From Flavobacteriales bacterium (GTDB taxonomy: Bacteria; Bacteroidota; Bacteroidia; Flavobacteriales_F; PHOS-HE28), in assembly GCA_016710015.1 (NCBI GenBank), contig JADJLR010000001.1, positions 620,001 through 684,000 of the forward strand: 64,000 bases of DNA, in the 5' to 3' direction. Position 1 is the stretch's first letter. Each line of letters opens with the position of its first letter. Below the pieces are notes generated by a model that was not told where the DNA came from, did no database searches, and was given only the letters and a program-made list of their open reading frames with translations. This document shows positions 60,030 through 64,000 of this stretch, in pieces. The translations under genes and the position numbers were made by a program.

Positions 60030-60886
60030 GAGCGATGGTGATCTACAACCCGCGTTCCGGGAAGAGGCGGGCTCCACGGATCAAGGCGATCGCAGACCGG
60101 ATGTCGGGTAACGACACAACGCTGGACCTGCGGGAGATCGAAGGCCCCGGACATGGAACGGAATTGGCCCACACGGCCGTTGCTGAGGGCTACGATCGGG
60201 TGATCAGTGTGGGTGGTGATGGAACGAACAACGCGATAGCACAAAGTCTGGTGAACACGAACATGCCCCTAGGGATCGTGGCGATGGGCAGCGGCAACGG
60301 ATATGCAAGGTCCATCGGCCTATCATTGGATCCGGAGAAGGCCTTGAGCCATGCCGTGACCGGAAAAGCACGTCCCATGGATGTTTGCTACTTGAACGAT
60401 CATCTGTTCTTGGGTACGGCAGGGATCGGGTTCGATGCCCGGGTGGCGGACCGGTTCGACAAGAGTAAGAGCCGCGGAATGTTCGGCTATGCGAAGATCA
60501 TTGTCCAGGAGATCTTCGGGGCACCACCGATGCGTGTTGTGGTGAAAGCGAATCATGAAACGACGGAGTCACATGTGCTAATGGTCGTATTCTGCAACAC
60601 CCGCGAGTTCGGGAACGGCGCGGATATCAGTCCGGGTTCGTTGCCTGATGACGGTTTGGCCGAACTGCGCATCGTTACCAAGCCGCCCTTCCTTTCGTTG
60701 ATCAAAGCCTTCGTGCAGATCTACACACACACGGCCGACAAGAGCGAGTACATCCGCAACATCACCACCCGGGAAGCCCAAGTCTGGCAAAGCGGATCGG
60801 TGGCCCATTTGGATGGCGAGCCCGTGGACGTGGGCCACGAGGTGCGCTTCCGCTTGGAACCGAAACGGCTGCTGGTGGTGGGTTGA
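60026..60886 (+). CDS. Diacylglycerol kinase family lipid kinase
   Basis: A 286-residue soluble lipid kinase of the DagK/YegS family, phosphorylating diacylglycerol or a similar lipid with ATP. Motifs: VIYNPRSGKRRAP at the N-terminus, the nucleotide loop VISVGGDGTNNAIAQSL (about 59-75), GIVAMGSGNGYARSIGL, and GTAGIGFDARVADRFDKS. Length is typical. Its ATG overlaps the LtaS-like stop as ATGA, so it is translated with that gene and probably returns released diacylglycerol to phosphatidic acid. Confidence 0.92.
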   Translation: MRAMVIYNPRSGKRRAPRIKAIADRMSGNDTTLDLREIEGPGHGTELAHTAVAEGYDRVISVGGDGTNNAIAQSLVNTNMPLGIVAMGSGNGYARSIGLSLDPEKALSHAVTGKARPMDVCYLNDHLFLGTAGIGFDARVADRFDKSKSRGMFGYAKIIVQEIFGAPPMRVVVKANHETTESHVLMVVFCNTREFGNGADISPGSLPDDGLAELRIVTKPPFLSLIKAFVQIYTHTADKSEYIRNITTREAQVWQSGSVAHLDGEPVDVGHEVRFRLEPKRLLVVG

Positions 60887-61061
60887 TCGAACGCGATCGA
60901 TCCGTGTGTACAGCGATGCAACACGGCACGAACTGTACTTCTCCTCGTTGCGCTCGCGCGCTTTGCACAGTCCAACGCTCAATGCTTTTGCGGCGGGAAC
61001 AAGGTAGAGGTCGTGGTTCCGAAGGACCCGGATGGTAAGCAGGGAATGATGCTATAGCGCA

Positions 61062-61442
61062 TTACGGTATGGGGGTCGCCAGAGCGATCACATGTCCATC
61101 TGGATCGGCGAAATAGGCCACACGGTGCCCCCAGTCACGCTCGGTGGCAGGGTCTACGATCTGGAGGGCCGCCGATCCTGCGCGGTGCAGCGCAGCCTGG
61201 AGGTCATCCACGAGCAGGTACAATTCGCAACGCGGTACACCAGCAGCGTTCTCCGGATGCTTCAAGACAGGTGTGATGATGCGTGCGATCCCGGATCCGG
61301 GCATCAGGCCGAGCTTACAACCTCCAAGATCGAACTCGGTCATACCCGGTACGTGGAGTGTAGGCTCCTGCCCAAGCAATGTACTGTACACGGCACAGCT
61401 GTGTTCCTGATCACGCACGTAGAGGATGAATTCGACAAGCAT
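61062..61442 (-). CDS. VOC (glyoxalase/bleomycin resistance) family protein
   Basis: A 126-residue protein of two babbab half-units: LVEFILYVRDQEHSCAVYST, then MTEFDLGGCKLGLM, followed by RCELYLLVDDLQAALHRAGS and HRVAYFADPDGHVIALATP. VOC proteins include glyoxalases, dioxygenases and drug-binding proteins. Metal ligands are not obvious beyond the Glu of CELYL and the His of DGHVI, so activity is unassigned. I chose the ATG at 61442 for the standard length; the extra 26 upstream codons are unrelated. The flanks 60887-61061 and 61443-61632 show nothing else. Confidence 0.84.
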   Translation of the reverse strand: MLVEFILYVRDQEHSCAVYSTLLGQEPTLHVPGMTEFDLGGCKLGLMPGSGIARIITPVLKHPENAAGVPRCELYLLVDDLQAALHRAGSAALQIVDPATERDWGHRVAYFADPDGHVIALATPIP

Positions 61443-61632
61443 GTTGAGATCGGATCTGAAGGTTGATGAGTTTGCACAGCACAGTGGGAGTTGGGCTTGC
61501 GTGCTGGACTTGATGCACACGACCGTCGTTCCCTTTCATCTTGAAGACGACTCGGTGGAGAAGATCTCGAAGGATGCGTTGCGAAGGTCATCCTTGTGCT
61601 CTGGACATCGAAGAAGTGGGCAAGTTCTTACG

Positions 61633-61739
61633 TCAGCGATCGCTGAATGGATAGAACAGCGGAGTGTATTTCGCGTTGGGTTCGGTAGCGAATAACCCCA
61701 GCGGCACCCTGATCCGAAAGGCACAATAAGCCTCATTCC
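61633..61739 (-). pseudogene. Possible C-terminal gene remnant downstream of the M1 peptidase
   Basis: Between an in-frame stop inside the peptidase's 3' end and the TGA at 61635-61633, the minus strand reads AYCAFRIRVPLGLFATEPNA followed by KYTPLFYPFSDR, which looks like a real protein end. There is no start codon in this frame. An ATG overlapping the peptidase stop (ATGA, 61736) opens another frame of 66 codons that is not protein-like. I know no family match. Confidence 0.3.
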
Positions 61740-64000
61740 CCCTTCATCTCAACACCCACTTCCTTCTTCATCCGTTCCATCTGCATCGGATTGGGGTGTT
61801 CGCGTTCACGCTCTTTGTAGATATCGAACCGCGTGGGAATCATGCGCGGCGGCCAGCTATTGTTGTTCAGGTCGCAGTCCGCGGTCTCGAGGAAGGGATC
61901 GAGGGTCACGCTCTTCACTTCCTTGCGCTTCACGAAGACCTTGCTCACCTCGTCGCTGGTCTTCCAGATCTCGGCGGGGATGCGGTCCACCTCCTTGCTA
62001 CCATCGGTGTACTCCCATTCCAGGATCACGGGCATCACCAAGCCGCCTATGTTCTTGAATTGGAGTTCGTAGAGGTGGATGTCCGCGTTGAGTAGCGCTA
62101 GTTCTTCGGGTTCGAGACCCTTCTTCCACTGTTCATACTCGGCCCTGTCGCGGTCGGTGGCGGTAAGCGGATCATAGCTGTTGTAGAAATCCTGGGCGGC
62201 AGGATCGCGATCCACCACGAAGGCCACCTTGTTCTCGATGTTTCGTTCGCGGCTTAGATCGGCCACTTGATGGTCCTTGTCTTGCCGTTTCAATTGTTCG
62301 GTCAAGCCTGGATCGCGCGGATCCATGCGCTTGTACTTCAGATCGCTCAATGCAAGATCGACATGGTCCGTGGTGTAGAACCAGCCGCGCCAGAACCAGT
62401 CCAGATCCACACCGCTGGCATCTTCCATGGTGCGGAAGAAGTCGGCCGGTGTGGGGTGCTTGAATTTCCAGCGCTCGGCGTAGGTCTTGAAAGCGTGATC
62501 GAAGAGTTCTCGGCCCATGACGGTCTCGCGCAGGATGTTCAGCGCCGTGCAAGGCTTGCCGTAGGCGTTGTTCCCGAATTGCGTGATGCTCTCGCTGTTG
62601 GTCATGATCGGCTCGATCCTCGCTTTCGATCGCGCCGAAGTGGCGGACCCTGAGCCTGTCGAAGGGTCGCCCTTCATATAGTCCACGATGTTGCGTGGTT
62701 TGCCCCGCCAACTCGGGTAGTCGCGATCCCACTCCTGCTCGGTAAGGTATTGCGTGAAGGTGTTCAAGCCCTCATCCATCCACGTCCACTGGCGCTCATC
62801 GCTGTTGATGATCATGGGGAAGAAGTTGTGGCCCACTTCATGGATGATCACGCCGATCATGCCATACTTCGTCCGCTCACTGTAGGTACCGTCCTTCTCG
62901 GGCCGACCACCGTTGAAGCAGATCATCGGATACTCCATGCCAATGCGATCGGTATGTACACTGATCGCAACGGGATAGATGTAATCGCAGGTATACTTGC
63001 TATAGGTCTTGATGGTGTGCGCCACCACCTTGGTGCTGTACTGCTCCCACAGTGGATTGCCCTCCTTCGGGTAGTAGCTCATGCAGAGCACGTTGTGCTT
63101 ACCAACGGGTTGGTTCTGTCCGTCCCAGATGAACTTACGACTGCTCGCGAAGGCGACATCGCGTACGTTCTGCGCTTTGAAAACCCAGGTCTTTTTCCCA
63201 CCAGCCTTGGTCTTTTCCGCGTTGGCAGCCTCCTCGGGGGTCACGATCATCACAGGCTTGTCGGCACTGCGGGCTTTTGCGAGTCGACTGCGTTGTTCAC
63301 CAGAAAGCACGGCACTTTCATTCTGCAATACGCCCGTAGCACCAACGATATGATCACTGGGCACGGTAATGCTCAGGTCATAGTCACCGAAGTCAAGGGT
63401 GAATTCACCGGAACCGAGGAATTGTTTGTGCATCCAGCCGCTGTAGTCCATGTAGGCGCACATGCGTGGGTAGAATTGCGCAACGGTGTAGAGGTAGTTG
63501 TCCTCCTCCTCGAAGTATTCGTAGCCACTGCGTCCGCCCACTTTCATGCGATCATTGATCGGGAACCACCAGCCGATCTTGAAGCTGTACACCGCACCTG
63601 AAGCCAAAGGCTTGGGCAGGTCGATGCGCATCATCGTCCTGTTGATCGTATGCTTCAGCTTGTTCCCCGATGCATCGGTAACACTGGTGATCCGGAAGCC
63701 GCCATCGAAGGGTTCCAACCAGCCGCGCAGGGTCTTCAGGCCCACGCTGTCCCCGATCGTCCCAGTGCGGATCAAGTTGGCGTCGCTACCGGGTTCGTAG
63801 ATGTTGCCATCCAACTGCAGCCAGAGGTACTCCAGCTTATCCGGACTTTGATTGTGGTAGGTAATGGTCTCGGTGCCTGTCAGCTTCGGTGTTTGCCCTG
63901 AGCCTGTCGAAGGGTCATCGATCTCCACCTTGATGTCATAGTCAGCTTTCATCTGCCAATACGCGTGGCCGGGAGCGCCGCTGGCTGTTCGCTGCTCGTT
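61733..64000 (-). CDS. M1 family metallopeptidase (N-terminus beyond the window)
   Basis: 755 codons of a zinc aminopeptidase-like protein entering from the right edge; the frame stays open upstream of the first Met at 63952 (PGHAYWQ precedes it). The zinc site is IIHEVGHNFFP, with the second Glu in WTWMDEGLNTF 18 residues on. The exopeptidase-like GMEYPMICFNGG stands in place of GAMEN. The C-terminal domain has DLDWFWRGWFYTTDHVDLAL. Many Bacteroidota relatives are periplasmic or secreted. Two copies of DPSTGSG, each encoded by the same 21-base repeat (62648-62668 and 63896-63916), appear as insertions in surface loops. Confidence 0.92.
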   Translation of the reverse strand, partial: NEQRTASGAPGHAYWQMKADYDIKVEIDDPSTGSGQTPKLTGTETITYHNQSPDKLEYLWLQLDGNIYEPGSDANLIRTGTIGDSVGLKTLRGWLEPFDGGFRITSVTDASGNKLKHTINRTMMRIDLPKPLASGAVYSFKIGWWFPINDRMKVGGRSGYEYFEEEDNYLYTVAQFYPRMCAYMDYSGWMHKQFLGSGEFTLDFGDYDLSITVPSDHIVGATGVLQNESAVLSGEQRSRLAKARSADKPVMIVTPEEAANAEKTKAGGKKTWVFKAQNVRDVAFASSRKFIWDGQNQPVGKHNVLCMSYYPKEGNPLWEQYSTKVVAHTIKTYSKYTCDYIYPVAISVHTDRIGMEYPMICFNGGRPEKDGTYSERTKYGMIGVIIHEVGHNFFPMIINSDERQWTWMDEGLNTFTQYLTEQEWDRDYPSWRGKPRNIVDYMKGDPSTGSGSATSARSKARIEPIMTNSESITQFGNNAYGKPCTALNILRETVMGRELFDHAFKTYAERWKFKHPTPADFFRTMEDASGVDLDWFWRGWFYTTDHVDLALSDLKYKRMDPRDPGLTEQLKRQDKDHQVADLSRERNIENKVAFVVDRDPAAQDFYNSYDPLTATDRDRAEYEQWKKGLEPEELALLNADIHLYELQFKNIGGLVMPVILEWEYTDGSKEVDRIPAEIWKTSDEVSKVFVKRKEVKSVTLDPFLETADCDLNNNSWPPRMIPTRFDIYKEREREHPNPMQMERMKKEVGVEMKGE
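62648..62668. repeat. 21-base repeat (DPSTGSG-encoding), copy 1
   Basis: It reads CCCTGAGCCTGTCGAAGGGT plus C and is identical to 63896-63916. On the minus strand it encodes GDPSTGSG in the M1 peptidase, between DYMK and SATSARSK. Confidence 0.9.
63896..63916. repeat. 21-base repeat (DPSTGSG-encoding), copy 2
   Basis: Identical to 62648-62668, in the same reading frame of the same gene, near its N-terminal side (DDPSTGSGQTPKLTG). Confidence 0.9.

Noticed and set aside
61426..61695. Plus-strand open frame of 89 codons upstream of the VOC gene
   Set aside because: No domain, poor start context and partial overlap with the VOC gene's 5' end; the region looks non-coding on this strand.

Overview
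The window is a contiguous piece of a Bacteroidota chromosome, most probably an environmental Flavobacteriales member of moderate GC content. The evidence is a complete Na+-translocating NADH:quinone reductase operon, bacillithiol synthesis (BshA), a type IX secretion (T9SS) plug protein, at least six proteins with T9SS C-terminal sorting domains, and the Bacteroidota -7 promoter element TAnnTTTG. That element is repeatedly placed only 4-8 bases before a start codon. There is no prophage, conjugative element, CRISPR array or rRNA operon. The window is ordinary core genome except for a repeat- and remnant-rich stretch at about 20.5-27.3 kb and unusual repeats behind both tRNA genes.

Layout. 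0-2 kb: minus-strand operon of an SSS symporter, a GNAT acetyltransferase and the start of an M20 amidohydrolase. 2.2-7.1 kb: a lipoprotein, a methyltransferase fused to a Rof-like domain, a DUF1801 protein, a phosphoribosyltransferase, shikimate kinase and a YghO-like protein. 7.1-8.3 kb: tRNA-Lys(UUU) and tRNA-Leu(GAG), each followed by a terminator hairpin and then repeat units that end in a copy of that tRNA's own 3' end. 8.3-12 kb: CaiB-type CoA transferase, BshA, small membrane proteins and a pentapeptide-repeat protein. 12-19 kb: nqrABCDEF followed by apbE, which encodes the flavin transferase that matures NqrB and NqrC. 19-31.6 kb: the T9SS plug protein and a run of secreted T9SS cargo. 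Two of these cargo genes are paralogues, and each has a divergent, promoter- and terminator-bearing small RNA candidate upstream. 31.7-43.6 kb: ApaG, a SulP transporter paired with a beta-carbonic anhydrase, PruA, a PP2C-type phosphatase, a DUF349 protein, thioesterase, CotH-like protein and MscL. 43.6-54 kb: FecCD-type ABC importer parts, lipoproteins, an outer-membrane barrel, YciH, a lamin-tail T9SS protein, a flavin reductase and small conserved proteins. 54-64 kb: fused 2-oxoacid dehydrogenase E1, a membrane glycosyltransferase-like protein, an LtaS-like phosphoglycerol transferase overlapping a diacylglycerol kinase, a VOC protein and an M1 metallopeptidase that runs off the right edge.

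The most unusual structures are four. (1) Tandem tRNA-tail repeats follow two different tRNA genes, and the duplicated tail starts at the same T-loop base in both; this resembles the architecture of the E. coli rtT/tyrT repeats. (2) A duplicated small RNA family sits next to paralogous T9SS genes. (3) A Rof-like Rho-binding domain is fused to a TPMT-type methyltransferase. (4) Short palindromic repeats have been inserted in frame into the M1 peptidase and the dehydrogenase E1. All calls come from reading the sequence; no database search was run.
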